This document shows, one piece after another, positions 15,126-26,816 of a stretch of 64,000 nt of DNA. This DNA is from Maylandia zebra (lineage: Eukaryota > Chordata > Actinopteri > Cichliformes > Cichlidae). Numbering within the stretch: the first letter of the stretch is position 1; each line of letters opens with the position of its first letter. Below the pieces are notes generated by a model. The model saw nothing but the letters and a program-made list of their open reading frames with translations. It was not told where the DNA came from and searched no databases. Both the position numbers and the translations under genes were made by a program. The stretch lies in NCBI RefSeq assembly GCF_041146795.1, contig NC_135170.1, forward strand, positions 7,903,033-7,967,032. Direction: 5' to 3'.

Positions 15126-15513
15126 AAGGCAGCACGGTGGCACGGTGGTTAGCACTGTTGCCTCACAGCAAGAAGGTCCTGAGTTCAATTCCACCATCAG
15201 GCCGGGGTCTTTCTGTGTGGAGTTTGCATGTTCTCCCCGTGTTTGCGTGGGTTCTCTCCGGGTACTCCGGCTTCCTCCCACCGTCCAAAGACATGCAGCT
15301 TGTGGGGATAGGTTAATTGGATAATCCAAATTGCCACTAGGTGTGAATGTGCGAGTGAGTGTGAATGGTTGTCTGTCCCTATGTGTTAGCCCTGCGACAG
15401 ACTGGCGACCTGTCCAGGGTGTACCCCGCCTTTTGCCCTATGACAGCTGGGATAGGCTCCAGCGCCCCCCGCGACCCTGAAAAGGATAAGCGGAAGCGAA
15501 TGGATGGATGGAT
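15126..15513 (+). mobile_element. Nearly intact V-SINE (DANA-like) with target duplication
   Basis: Head with A-box-like GGTTAGCACTGTTGCC and B-box-like GAGTTCAATTCC, a conserved central domain (tttgcatgttctccccgtgt and ctcccaccgtccaaagacat), a LINE-derived 3' part (gggataggctccagcgcccc) and a GGAT-repeat tail. The 13-bp sequence TAATTTACAAATT occurs on both sides (15113-15125 and 15513-15525), a clear target-site duplication. Confidence 0.92.
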
Positions 15514-15525
15514 AATTTACAAATT

Positions 15526-17167
15526 CATTTTTATTCATTTAATTTACTTAAATAATTTAATTTAAAATAAAAACACTATTTATCATTCAAATTTTTTCAA
15601 AATGAATTATTAATCCATTAATAAATACTTTAAATCCAAAATGAATTTCATTTTAAAAAAAAAATTCTCAGTGAAAACAGATTTTCAAAAGGCAATTTTG
15701 AGTTCTAAATAAAAAAACCTGATTTTTAAATATATGAAGAAAAAAAAATTGGATAAAGGAATCAAAGATTTATTTTTGACATTTAAAATGGTGATTCCAC
15801 TCCTCATCTGAAAATCCATTTCCGCACTGCATTTCCCGTTCCTCTTGGCTCATGAATTAGCTATTATGGAAACAGATTTGGGATTAACTACTGGATTAGC
15901 GCAGTCATTTGGGTTCTAGGGGCTGTCCTACGCTTTTGGTACAGTAAATTGTTATTAATTAATTTATGAATGTAACACACATGATGCATTCTGAAATAAT
16001 AAGAACACTGGTGGGATTGTTTCCTCAAATCAAAAACAACAATATTAAACATAAATGTGGACCTCTGGCATCTCCTGAGTTTAGACAGATGGAAATCCAG
16101 TTTCATACCTTTAAGTGGTTTTCCTGAGACTTTTCTGATGTATTCAGCACTCTGATACAGTCTTAAAATTGAAACAAATAAACAAACAAACAAACAAACA
16201 AACAAACAAAAACAAAACAGTATTATCTATGAGTGAAGAACCAATCAATTCATATCATACACATACTGGTGTCAAATGTTTGGCCAATGTGTCCAAATAA
16301 CAGCCAAAGAGTATAAGCATACCTTCTAGATGATTTTGCAATGTGTGAAAATAGAGGAATTTTGGAATGTTTTACTGTATTTTCAAAAGAGAGCAGTGTG
16401 TTACAAGTCATTAAGTCATCAGAGTGCTTATTTAAATTTTTCCAAGCCACAGAGCTGAATTATCTTCAGTTTTATAGCCTTCTCATGGCCTCTTGGGCTT
16501 CATTTTTTCCATGTGTGCGAGTAGACTGACTAGATGTGGAAAAACTTAGATATATGGAATTTAGGACATATTTTTCTTACAACAAGCTGTATATCATCTG
16601 TTTTGTAAATCCACCGTTCATTCAAGCTGAAAGCAGAATGAAATTAAGCCTTTTGGAGGGTTTTTTTGCAGATTTTTATGCAACAGTTTCACTTTTTTGG
16701 TCCACTTGAGGTCAAATTGGGCTGTGTACACTCCATTAATTAAAAGGAATTTGACATGCATGCATTAGACACTTCACGGTCAGTTTAAAAACAAAGAATC
16801 AACTCTTAATCAACAAAATAATTTTATGAGGTAGCTCAAAGTAGAAAAGGAGGCAGAAATATCACTGAGAGTCTCTTCAAGGCAGCAGAACTAAAATGAA
16901 CCCTGTTCTCATTTAAAAACAATATAAGAAAAAATCAGTCACATCATTGTCAGTTCAGGGTACAGGCTGACATCAAACCCAGCCATTGTTCAGGAAAACA
17001 GACTCCTGAACAATGTAAACATGATCTGCTTGGATAAAATTATCTGGTACTGGAGTGGGTACAGGCGAAGGGAGATTCCAAACACAATTTTATTTTTCTA
17101 AAGTCATATTTAGGAGTGAATCACTTTATGTGAAATCATTTTGTCTGGAAAAGGAACATTACCCCCC

Positions 17168-17264
<97 letters not shown>

Positions 17265-18364
17265 TATTATCTAGAATCAGAAATATAAACAACACATCCA
17301 ATAAGTTATTCTCAATGGCAAGGACCCAGTCAGTAAAAATTAAACACTTCCACTCTTCATCTTAAGTTCAGTAGTTTCCCTAAACCCTGTCCTTTTAAGT
17401 GCACACAAACAAACACTCTACATTAACCTGAATCTAACTGACATGTTTATATTCTAAATCAGACTGCAGAAGAATCACAGCTTTTGTAAATGCTCATAAA
17501 ACCTGAAGAAAACATAACATTCCAGCTTCATGTATCTTCTGTCTGAAAGTGTCACCCTGTAGTCACATAGTGCAAAGACCATAGCTGCATAGGAAGACAC
17601 ATGTAGGCCAACACTAGAAACAGTAAGAAACAGGGAAAAAAGTATGTTCAAAGTGTACCAGATAGCACTATATTCTCATCATTAGGCTTCCTGTGTTACC
17701 AACATAGCTCAGAACCCACATCATCATCTTCACAGTTTTGTATATATCTCCCCGAGATCATTTACATTTGCAGCATTCATGAAGGCTTTTAGGTGAGTTT
17801 TAGTGACATAGTAAAAGCAAATTTTATGGGATTGACTTTTTTAAATATAGAAAGTTAAATGCTATAACAGAATGACTAAAATAGATTTTTCCCCCCAAAA
17901 CAATATTAAACTATTAACAAAAGAACTGTACGCCCCCCCCCCCCCCCCCCCATCAGACTGAAAGATTGATCATATAAAGATGATGCCATCGTCATTATCA
18001 TCATCTACATGAATGAGTTTCACTAAAAGACCCAACATTAACTGCTCCCCTCATCCAGTTTGTATCAAAATCTATAATCAGATATTTTTATGCATTTTCT
18101 GTTATCTCCATGGCATAAGTGCCATTAGTTTGTCAAATCAGTGCACTTACTGTATGTAACTGTCAATTATGTCACTAATATACATTTTTTCTTTCCCTAA
18201 AATGCACTGAGAACTTATTTTCTCCATGTTCATGTACATGAGGCATAAAAGTCCATCTGAATGGGTGGTCGGCCATTATAGAATTCTGGGACTTAGAAAA
18301 TCTGTTCAACAGGCAGTCTTTTAAGAATGGGTTGATGGGTGTATCACAGTGGTACAAAGCCAGA
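15526..18364. other. 3' flank of hoxb1a
   Basis: AT-rich with a CAAA tetramer array (about 16173-16218), an 85-base CA microsatellite (about 17173-17260), a C-run (17933-17951) and the Pbx/Hox-type decamer AGATTGATCA at 17963-17972. The hoxb1a 3' UTR must lie at the right end. No other gene recognised. Confidence 0.6.
17173..17260. repeat. CA microsatellite
   Basis: Perfect CA run of about 88 bases. Confidence 0.98.
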
Positions 18365-19099
18365 TTACGTCTCCGAGCTCGGGGACGCGCCTGGAGACGT
18401 AGACGCGGAAGAGCGGTCAGTGTCTTCCAGCTCCTTGTTCAAGCTGCTGCCGGTACCGGAAGAGGAGGAGAATGGCCGCGCAGACGCGGTGGCGCCTTCC
18501 CGCTCGCGCTTCTTCTGCTTCATGCGTCTGTTCTGGAACCAAATCTTCACCTGCGTCTCGTTGAGCTCGAGCGTTGCGGCGATCTCCACGCGCCGCGCTC
18601 GCGTCAGGTACTTGCTAAAGTGGAACTCCTTCTCCAGCTCCGTCAGCTGCCTCGTGCTGAAGTTGGTGCGCATGGCGTTGTTGTGGGCAAGACCGTAGTC
18701 GGCCACTTTGACTGCGAAAGAGATGGACAAGCTGTTAGACGAATGTTTTATGTTTTACTTGTACGTGTAATGAGAAAAACGCTCGTTGTTACTGGAGCTA
18801 GATGTGTTCGTTATTAATTAGAAAATAGAGATATATTTAGCTTTAGTCAGAGTTTGGTTTGTGGTTTGATATCCATAATTTATTAAATTACATCAAAATA
18901 AATACAAAGTGCATCACAAAGATGAGGTTTAAAAAACACAAGCAGTGAAGGACATCAGTGGGCCTAAGGAGGGATGGAGAACCAGCACGGGGGTGTCGGT
19001 GTCGGTGGTGGAGCTGGTTAATGGAGGGGCTGCTTTTAAAGATAACAAAGCAGGAAAGACTTCCAACGGAGAAATAACCTGTCTGCTGTAATCATTAAG

Positions 19100-19133
<34 letters not shown>

Positions 19134-20817
19134 ACACATACACACACACACACACAGAGAGAGAGAGCTCACACTCCTGGGCTCAGCTGACCCAGACCAA
19201 AGTATCTACAGATACGACTGCATAGTGAAGTCCGAAAACGACTCTGATTTGTACTTTTAGTGCCATTCAATTAACTGTGTCACAGTAATAAAGTCCAAAG
19301 CGTTCCTAAATGCAACAAAGCACTCTGTTAATAAAAATACAGTGTATTCATATATCAGTTTTTCAACATCTGTTCTACCAGTTATTTAAAGTGAAATTAT
19401 TTAAAGGCCTAATTTATCTGTGACCATTAGTCGTGCTGGATGGTATTAACGAGCAATCTTTTTTTTATATGGGAACTTCTGTCTTCTTTTTAAGTGCTCG
19501 CAACAACGAATTGCTGTAATTCATTATGGGCCTTATTTATGTTGGAAAACCACAACTGTTATTTTTTTCTTTCTCTCTTTCCTCTTCTTTGACGAATTGA
19601 GTAATTAAGATAAGTAAAAAATAATAATAAAAAAAATAAAAGCCTGCCATCCGCACAAAGAAAGTAGTAGTAAAAATATGATGTATTTTCTCTGAAAGGA
19701 TAAAATAATGTTGTAAAAATCATTTCGATCAAACAATGTTGTTCTCTGTACCATAAAGTTCTGATCTACAAATTATGCTCCTGACTGCATTCAAGCTACA
19801 TTCACTCCTCATTGACCGTCTTAAAACGAATTCCCCCGCTCTGTTTGTTTATTCGTGCATTTATTTTTGACTGCATTTCATATGAAAAACATGCCATAAT
19901 ATTATACGAAACTTTTGACGGACTGCAGACTTAATCTCACGATAAGGTTTTATTAAGACGTTAAACGGATAAGTGAACCCTCTCTCACCTGTCTTCGGTG
20001 GATTTCTCTTCACCTTCATCCAGTCGAAGGTCTGCCCCTGCCCGGCCTGCTGGACCTCATCGTCCCCTCTTTCACGATCCTGAGATACCGGCAGCTCCCC
20101 GTAGCCTCCCCCAGGCGAAAGCTCCAGGTAGCCTCCTGCGTCAAGAACCCCCCCACCGATCTGCTGCGGGTACTGTGACCCAGCAAGGGTGCGCTGAGGC
20201 CCGCAGTAGACCCCGGTAAGAGAGCTGTAACTGGGGCCGACGGTTGAGGCCGAGTTGTGGAAGCTTGATTGATGACAGTAGGTGGAGGCCAAAGAATCCT
20301 CCATGAAATACTGCGGATGGACGGAGTTTGGTGCGCCTGTGGCAGCAACATACTCCGAGTTTGTGGTGCATGCCTGGCCCACATAGGCCCCCGTGTTGCA
20401 GCCGTTACTATAAGGAGAAGGTATTACACTCTGCAGGCTTTGGCTCTGGTGAAGCTGAGGGTGATTGTGATGTGTTGGATGTTGGTAGCCGCTGTGCGTA
20501 TGCTGTTCGTGATGTTGAGGAGGATGTTGCTGATGATGCTGACTTACTCCTCCGCTGGCGGTGTCCGCCCCAACGCCCACGTACATCCCTCCATCCGCGG
20601 TATAACTCGCTCCTACGTCTCTGTTGTCATTTCTGGACCCGGGGACAGGAGAACCGCTGAGGCCTGTTTGGATGCTCACGGGGAATCCCTGACGCTGATC
20701 CAGGGGAAGGTGATGGTGCAGGTGATGATGGTGGTATCCAGATTTAGACGCAGAATAAATGCCAGTTGGTTGTCGGTTACAAATAGAGTATTCCACAAAG
20801 GAGTTCATGTTGTCCAT
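18365..20817 (-). CDS. hoxb1a: Hoxb1a homeodomain transcription factor (two exons, 391 aa)
   Basis: Exon 1 is 19989-20817 and exon 2 is 18365-18711. The donor reads ACAG/GTGAGA and the acceptor TTTCGCAG/TCAAAG; the intron is phase 1 and splits a Val codon. The start at 20817 gives MDNMNSF, the usual form of Hoxb1 N-termini; an upstream in-frame Met at 20910 extends the frame but looks unrelated. Visible parts: a His-rich stretch near residues 22-33, more His/Gln-rich sequence mid-protein, the Pbx-binding hexapeptide TFDWMK (about 263-268) followed by VKRNPPKT, and a homeodomain at about 287-346 with the W48/F49/N51/R53 recognition helix (KIWFQNRR). A Ser-rich tail ends at TAA. By family knowledge it is a nuclear DNA-binding protein acting with Pbx/Meis to specify rhombomere 4 and facial motor neurons. 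An upstream autoregulatory element is visible at 21642-21706. Gene family is certain; the 'a' label depends on linkage to hoxb2. Confidence 0.95.
18712..19988 (-). other. hoxb1a: hoxb1a intron
   Basis: Single intron of 1277 bases with GT-AG ends, separating the hexapeptide exon from the homeodomain exon as in all Hox genes of this type. It contains a TG/CA microsatellite at about 19099-19156 and is otherwise AT-rich, with no other recognisable feature. Confidence 0.92.
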
Positions 20818-21486
20818 GCAGACTCGAAGCACCAGGGAATTGGTAAAATGTCTCGACTTGTTATCAGCAAGAAACACGACCGAGGTTAATAGAAATTCGT
20901 TGAAAAGCAAAAATCAAATAACTAAAAAATCCATTTGAAAGTTGTTCCTATAGTCGGCAGTATGATATAGAATCTCCTTGTTGTGTGCAAAAAGCAGTAC
21001 AAAAATCGTGTTGTTTTTTTAATTGAAAAACCCTTAAAGTAATAAAAAAAAAGTCGCGACAAAATTACATTACAAATAAAAAACTGTAGACATTTCCAAT
21101 GTGAATGAAAAAATGCGAAGGCTTTACTTCTCCAAACCAGAAACACATGTGGTCTGCTGCAGTTTGTGTGTGTTTTAAAGGCCCTACTCTATCAGTAACT
21201 CAACCTGTGTTTCAAAGGCTCGTCAGTGACAGTGGAAAACAACGGGAGAGGACTGAAAAGAATACAGTCACATTTTCAGCTTCACACAGGTTACACCCAG
21301 TCTTCCTAAAGTCTGTCTTTTTTCTTCAAATTCTTCAATTTTCTCTGGCTCTTGCTCTTCAATTGTCTCCCTCTCTCCGTTTTACCGTGTCACTCCTTTT
21401 CTTACCTCCATGGCAGGTCACGTGGCTCGTCGCCTATGGTGACCGGAGGCCAGAAGTTTGTTAGCTGGTCACGGGAGCGAGGGAAG

Positions 21487-21489
<3 letters not shown>
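20818..21489. promoter_or_regulatory. hoxb1a 5' UTR and proximal promoter region
   Basis: The 5' UTR and start site must be in this span because the r4 element lies just beyond it. CACGTG at 21419-21424 is the only standard motif I can name. No TATA box was assigned. Confidence 0.5.

Positions 21490-21562
<73 letters not shown>
21490..21562. repeat. TG microsatellite between the hoxb1a promoter and its autoregulatory element
   Basis: Perfect GT run of about 73 bases. It separates the r4 element (from 21642) from the CACGTG (21419-21424) and the hoxb1a ATG. TG runs of this length can form Z-DNA and vary in length between individuals. Confidence 0.98.
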
Positions 21563-21565
<3 letters not shown>

Positions 21566-21639
21566 GGAGGAGGGGAGAGGCTCTTTCTTTCGGTTCTGGA
21601 GTCGAGTTTGCACGCACGCGCGTTGAGTTGGCCCATTTG

Positions 21640-21727
21640 CCTCATCCATCACTCGCGGTGACATTAGCACGACAAAGAGACTTCAATCAAACCGGCCCAT
21701 CAATCTGATATCAGCACGGATCTGTCA
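21640..21727 (-). promoter_or_regulatory. Hoxb1 rhombomere-4 autoregulatory element (b1-ARE)
   Basis: Read on the minus strand the block contains, in order, AGATTGATGG (21697-21706), TGATTGAAGT (21680-21689), TTTGTCGTGCTAATG (Sox/Oct-like, within 21660-21679) and TGATGGATGA (21642-21651). This is the order and near-identical sequence of repeats 1, 2, the Sox/Oct site and repeat 3 known from the mouse Hoxb1 r4 enhancer. A CTGTCA Meis/Prep half-site is at 21722-21727 on the plus strand. The block lies about 825 bases upstream of the hoxb1a ATG. Hox-Pbx dimers bind the repeats so that Hoxb1 sustains its own expression in rhombomere 4. Confidence 0.85.
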
Positions 21728-24564
21728 GAGCAAAGAGAGAGGCAGAGAATAAAAGAGGACCTGTGAGCCGGCCTGCAGCTTCCAGACCTCCTTCCTGCAA
21801 AAAGCTCAAAGAAAGAAGACTGAAACTAAACAAACTAAATACAGTACACTGGTACCATGCTACTATCCCTTTATTAAATATTAATACAACAAGTAATACT
21901 GGTTCTACATCTACTACACAATAAAAAAAAATCAAATTTATTATAGTTTTGTCCATGCTCAGCTAGTATAACATTGCACTCCAGTATAAATTGTAATTCA
22001 GAAACACAGAACAACACCACATCAAAGTCAGTGATAATTCACAGTCCACTGTTGAGCCTTTGGGTATATCCAAACCTACTGTATATGTGGACGGAAAAAA
22101 GACAGTGATATAGCTCCCTTTTTTGGAAGCAGGCATTACAATAACACTGAGCATGTAACAATAAAACCAATAGACAAAGAGAGTGCTAAAACAGGAAATG
22201 TGTTTAGTTTGGTATGTGATGTAACTGTTTGTTCTCATTTAAATTTCTTCAAAATAAACCTTGTTCATGTTATTGTGCTTATTTGTAGCAAGTAATATAG
22301 GGTCCATATTGAAAGAACTTAGAATTATCTTTTAACATAGCTCCTTAGTGTTTGAAGGCTTCCTAAACCCTGCGCCACCTCAGCTGCTCTGTAAAAAACC
22401 CCTCAGGTGACACAAATTACAATCATCTATTTCAAAATTAGATTTCAGCATTGAAGACTCTAGTTCTGACTTACTGCATACTCTACTTAGATAGCTCTCT
22501 TTCCCTCACCACATGGCGTATATGCAATACTGTAAAGGGAGACTCTTTAAATGTGAGGAAAGGCATCTATGGAAAGTGTTTCAACCTGATTTTCCACAAA
22601 TTGACAGAAGTTCATGTGTGAAAACAACTTTACATTAAGAAACAGTAATTGACTTCATTTATCCTTGGCATGTTAATAACAATTCTGTCACTTGTGTTGA
22701 TGAGGAGTGGTGTCAGGTAAAACACATCTTAAGTTTGGGATGAAGAACTGAAGCAACTACCAATGACAGCAAAAAACTGTTCATTGACATAGGATAGTGT
22801 AGTAAATATATATGTCTTTTCTGTATTTTCTTGTCCCTCAAACCCCAACTGTCCACAACAGATGGCTGCTCCTCTCTGAATCTGGTGCTAAGGGAGTTCT
22901 TCTTCCCCACCTCTGCACGTGTTTGCTTAAAGGAATACAATATTTGGTTTTCCAAAATATTGCATTGTCTTATCTTACAGCATACCGATAATGGGATGAC
23001 TGTTGTTGTGAACAGGTCTACAAAAAATACTTGAAAAAAATGAATTAGGTTACATGCAGTGTCTACTAGAGATCAACTATTAGCTACAATGCAATATGTG
23101 ATGAGCAAATTACTGGATAAGGCGTGACACTGTGCTGAGCACCAGCTGTTCAGCTCTGACATTTATCTGTATGTGGATGGTGTACTGACTCGTTGTCTTC
23201 CTGTAACAGCCACTTATGCACTTACAGAATGCGTATTTATGAGCCAACTAATACACACATACATATATCACATAAAATATAACTTAAACACTAGGAACAC
23301 GTTTAGCCATTTTGGGGTAAAGTTAGCTGTTTTTTATAACAAACATTTCTCTCGAAAGGACAGAAAAAATCTCTCTATGGATTAAAGGGCTCCTATTGAT
23401 CAGAAAGCTCAATTGCAAGGGACTTATGGGAGTCAGTTTACTTTTCAACAATTGCATTGGGAAGCCATAGATTTCCGATGAGTGAATGTGCATGTGCAGG
23501 TGCCCGTGTGTGAGTGTGTGCTAATTGAATGAATGAACTGATCTGTTACACAAATGAGGTTAAAGTAGACAGGAGGCATTTTAGTGGGCCAAATCCTGCT
23601 GGTCTAGCAGAGCAGGAAGCAAGGATGACAACACAATGTACTTTCTGTGTGTGCGTGTGTGTACATGTGTATATATCAACGGTCTACAACTGTGCAATCG
23701 TTGAGGTTTTTTGGAAGAAGTCTTTTCAGTGGAAATGTTTCAGAATAGGACTTTTAATTCATTTTAGTCTTTCTATGTTTTTGTTATATTCTTTCAAGGA
23801 GAAAGGGGAACAACATCTCTTCATTTCTTACATTCATATGTATTAAACATTTGTTCCTCAAGTGTGTACTTCACAGCCTGGACACATTCTCATTGGTCAT
23901 TAGCCTCCATTATAACTGCCTCCAATGAACCCATCATCAATTTTTCCCCTCCAGAGCCTGTGTGAAGTGCCTGACAGCAGGCGTACTGCAGCCGTGCCAC
24001 TATGACGAAATCAGAACGAGCGGCGTGGGCGAGCGACAAGGAGGGAGGTTAATCATCAGTGAGGGGCTGAAAGGAAAGAGAGGCAGAATGAGTGGGCAGG
24101 ATGTCTGCAGGAATAGACCAGGACAAGAAAAAGATTAAATGACGCCTACACCGCTGCCTGGGTGGTGGAGAGCCTAAAGGAAAGAAAAAGAGAGAGAGCG
24201 GGGTCAACTGGTCAAACTCGACTGTGTCCCCATGTTTAGTTTTTTACATCCATGTAATTCTGTAATGTTAGTTTTTTGTGCAGGTTTGTACCTGGTTAAC
24301 ACATGATAATGCCACATGATCTAGTAAGCAGGTGTAAATGTGCAAACTAAGTAAAAAGTACTACTATTTTTGAATAAACACAGAAAATTAAAACACGAGG
24401 AAAGTGAAGCCACAGCTCTTTTTTATTTAGCTTCAACTAAACCACCACTTACCATTCCACCAAATTATAGTAAAAATTGGCTAATATAATTCATTCACTA
24501 AGGCAGTTGTGATCAACCTGTATTTCTTTCTTACTCCTCATTGCTCACCACCCACATAAGGCAC
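21728..24564. other. hoxb1a upstream intergenic DNA
   Basis: Mostly unassigned AT-rich sequence. A weak match to a LINE 3' UTR word (cagatggctgctcctctctg) is at about 22859-22930. No gene recognised. Confidence 0.5.
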
Positions 24565-24569
24565 AACAT

Positions 24570-24586
24570 GGGTCACATATGGGTCA
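24570..24586 (+). promoter_or_regulatory. DR5-type retinoic acid response element candidate
   Basis: GGGTCA-CATAT-GGGTCA is an exact direct repeat of a nuclear-receptor half-site with 5-base spacing, about 3.75 kb upstream of the hoxb1a ATG. It lies directly beside, or in, the 5' end of a Rex3-like LINE fragment, so it may be mobile-element sequence rather than an ancestral Hox control site. Confidence 0.4.
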
Positions 24587-24730
24587 GGTGCAACATGTGT
24601 TGGGCAGCGAAGCAGTGAAGGCCTGGCAATCCAATCTCTGGCTGTTGAGGCTGACTCTTGGGACATAGAACGTCACCTCTCTGGTCGGGATGGAGCTTGA
24701 GCAAGAGGATGAGGTTGAGATATAGCATCA
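24570..24730 (+). mobile_element. Rex3-like LINE 5' fragment
   Basis: The words gaggctgactcttgggacat and gaacgtcacctctctggtcg correspond to the start of the endonuclease frame (GTWNVTSL-type) of the fish LINE whose later parts are at 408-836 and 27130-29460. Decayed, and broken off before the next element. Confidence 0.55.
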
Positions 24731-24844
24731 GATGTATAAATATAGATATAATCCGTGCTTCCATGCTGAGTAACACTGTAGAAGCACTGTTACTCAGCTT
24801 GATACACTCAGCCTTCACAGAGCTGCTGGGTGTATCAAGCAGCG

Positions 24845-25949
24845 GCTAAACCTATGCTTGAAGCCACTGAGGTGTTCGATGGTGGGTGTTGGACTTCCTC
24901 ACTGGCAGAACTCAGGTGGTGAGGGTGGGCAGGTGCTTCTCCAACAGCATCACCATCAACACAGGAGCACCTCAGGGATGTGTCCTCTCGCCACTGCTCT
25001 ACTCCCTCTACACTTCAGACTGTGTGGCCACCCATGGCTCCAACACCATTGTGAAGTTTGCTGACGACACAGTGGTGTTGGGTGCCATCTCCAACAACGA
25101 TGAGGCGGCCTACATGGATGAAGTGAAGAATCTGGCATCGTGGTGCCAGGACAACCACCTCCAGCTGAACGTCAGCAAGACCAAGGAGCTGGTGGTGGAA
25201 TTCAGAAGGGGTCAGCACAGAGACTACAAGCCCATCATCATCAATGGAGCTCCAGTGGAGAGGGTGCAGTCCTTCAAGTATCTTGGTGTCCACATCTCCT
25301 CAGACCTGACATGGGCTGCCCACATTCAGGTCCAGACCAAAAAGGCTAGGCAGCGCCTGTATCACCTACGACAACTGAGGAAGTTCAGGGTCTCTCCAAA
25401 GATCCTCAGGATTTTCTATACAGGCGCTGTGGAGAGCATCCTCACACAGAACATGACATCGTGGTTTGGGAACAGCTGTGTGAAGGACCAAAAAGCTCTC
25501 CAGAGAGTGATCCGTACAGCAGAACGCTGATGCAGGATTGCTCTCCCCCCGCTTCAGGACACCTACACCAGGAGATGCCGGACTAGAGCAGCGCAGATAC
25601 TGAAGGACCCGTCCCATCCAGGCAACAAACTGTTCCAACTTCTGCAATCTGGTAGAAGGTTCCGCATCTTCCGGGCAAGGACAGAGAGACTCAAGAGGAG
25701 CTTCTATCCCCAAGCCATCCGTGCCCTAAACACACACACCCGCCCTCTCACATCATCTATAATTGACTGAGACAGGACTCTCTTCCAGACACTCTAAACC
25801 AAGGCACAATGTACATTTCAATTCCTTTAATTTTAAATATGTTTATATTGTCTATCCTGTAAAATAGTCAGATGTCTATTCATATTAATGTACAGAATTC
25901 ACCTGCTTGCTGCTACTACTGCACATTCACCCAGTGTATATACTATATG

Positions 25950-26017
<68 letters not shown>

Positions 26018-26031
26018 GTTCTTCCTCTACA

Positions 26032-26062
<31 letters not shown>

Positions 26063-26158
26063 TTTTGCACATGTCGAGGAGCGTGTCAGGCTACATTTCA
26101 CTGTGTGTTATACTTGTATAACTATGCATGCGACAAATAAAGAACCTTGAACCTTGAA
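24845..26158 (+). mobile_element. L2-type LINE, 5'-truncated
   Basis: An open frame from 24886 begins [11 protein letters not shown], then [47 protein letters not shown] and FKYLGVHIS. These are reverse-transcriptase motifs (including the YADD-type box as FADD) of the CR1/L2 group. The frame meets a TGA at 25528-25530 but continues open in the same frame to about 25770 (ending THTRPLTSSIID), so this is one nonsense change. The 3' UTR contains a TA array (25954-26014) and a 28-base C-run (26032-26059) and ends aaataaagaaccttgaa with CTTGAA repeats, the usual L2 tail. Confidence 0.9.
25954..26059. repeat. TA array and long C-run inside the L2 3' UTR
   Basis: TA run (about 25954-26014), then cttcctctac and 28 consecutive C bases (26032-26059). 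The C-run is likely to vary in length and to be hard to sequence. Confidence 0.95.
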
Positions 26159-26816
26159 CGCGATGCCACTGTTATGAATGAAACTTGCCACACTCCAATA
26201 ACTCCAGCCATACTCATCTTGTCAATTTAACATCTTTATTGTATTCCATTGGTTGTATTTGTTGTTCAACAGTTCTTTTTATCCAGTGTCATTTATCATA
26301 AATGACAACAGCGCAGTGGTCACAGACTGTTTGCTCTTTCTGACCAATAACACCTGACACTAATTATGTGTGTCTACCTTAACCTCCTAAGACCCGAACT
26401 CTTCCACTGCATGCATTTTTCATTTCTCTTTGATATTTGGACATATTGGGGCCCGATGAATGTAAAAACAAAGAATTACCAGATTTTTTTTTTTGCCTTA
26501 TTTTTGTTTTTAAGAAAAATGAGAGCCACATATGAGGATATTCATTTAAAATTTTGATAGAACAGTAGCACTATAATGTCCTCGTCAGTGGATATCAGGC
26601 CCTTGTAGAGCAAAATTCAGTATTTTGGTCTAAATAACCCAAAATGTGATGTCCACATATGTGGACGCCAGGTCCTAGGAGGTTAAATACAGTCTCATAA
26701 ACACACCATACAGTAAAACACAAAAAGTGACCCCTAGTGGCACACATTAGGTAACAAAACAAAATATGGCTCCTACAGTGCCCCTCCTGGACACTCCAGT
26801 TCTTCTTCACTCATGT
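26159..26816. other. Unassigned stretch
   Basis: No gene recognised. The words acctcctaagacccgaactc (26381-26400) and aggtcctaggaggtt (about 26670-26684) are similar inverted flanks, so a small palindromic repeat may span 26380-26685. Confidence 0.45.

Noticed and set aside
20269..20889. 206-residue plus-strand frame over hoxb1a exon 1
   Set aside because: It is the antisense of a low-complexity Hox exon.
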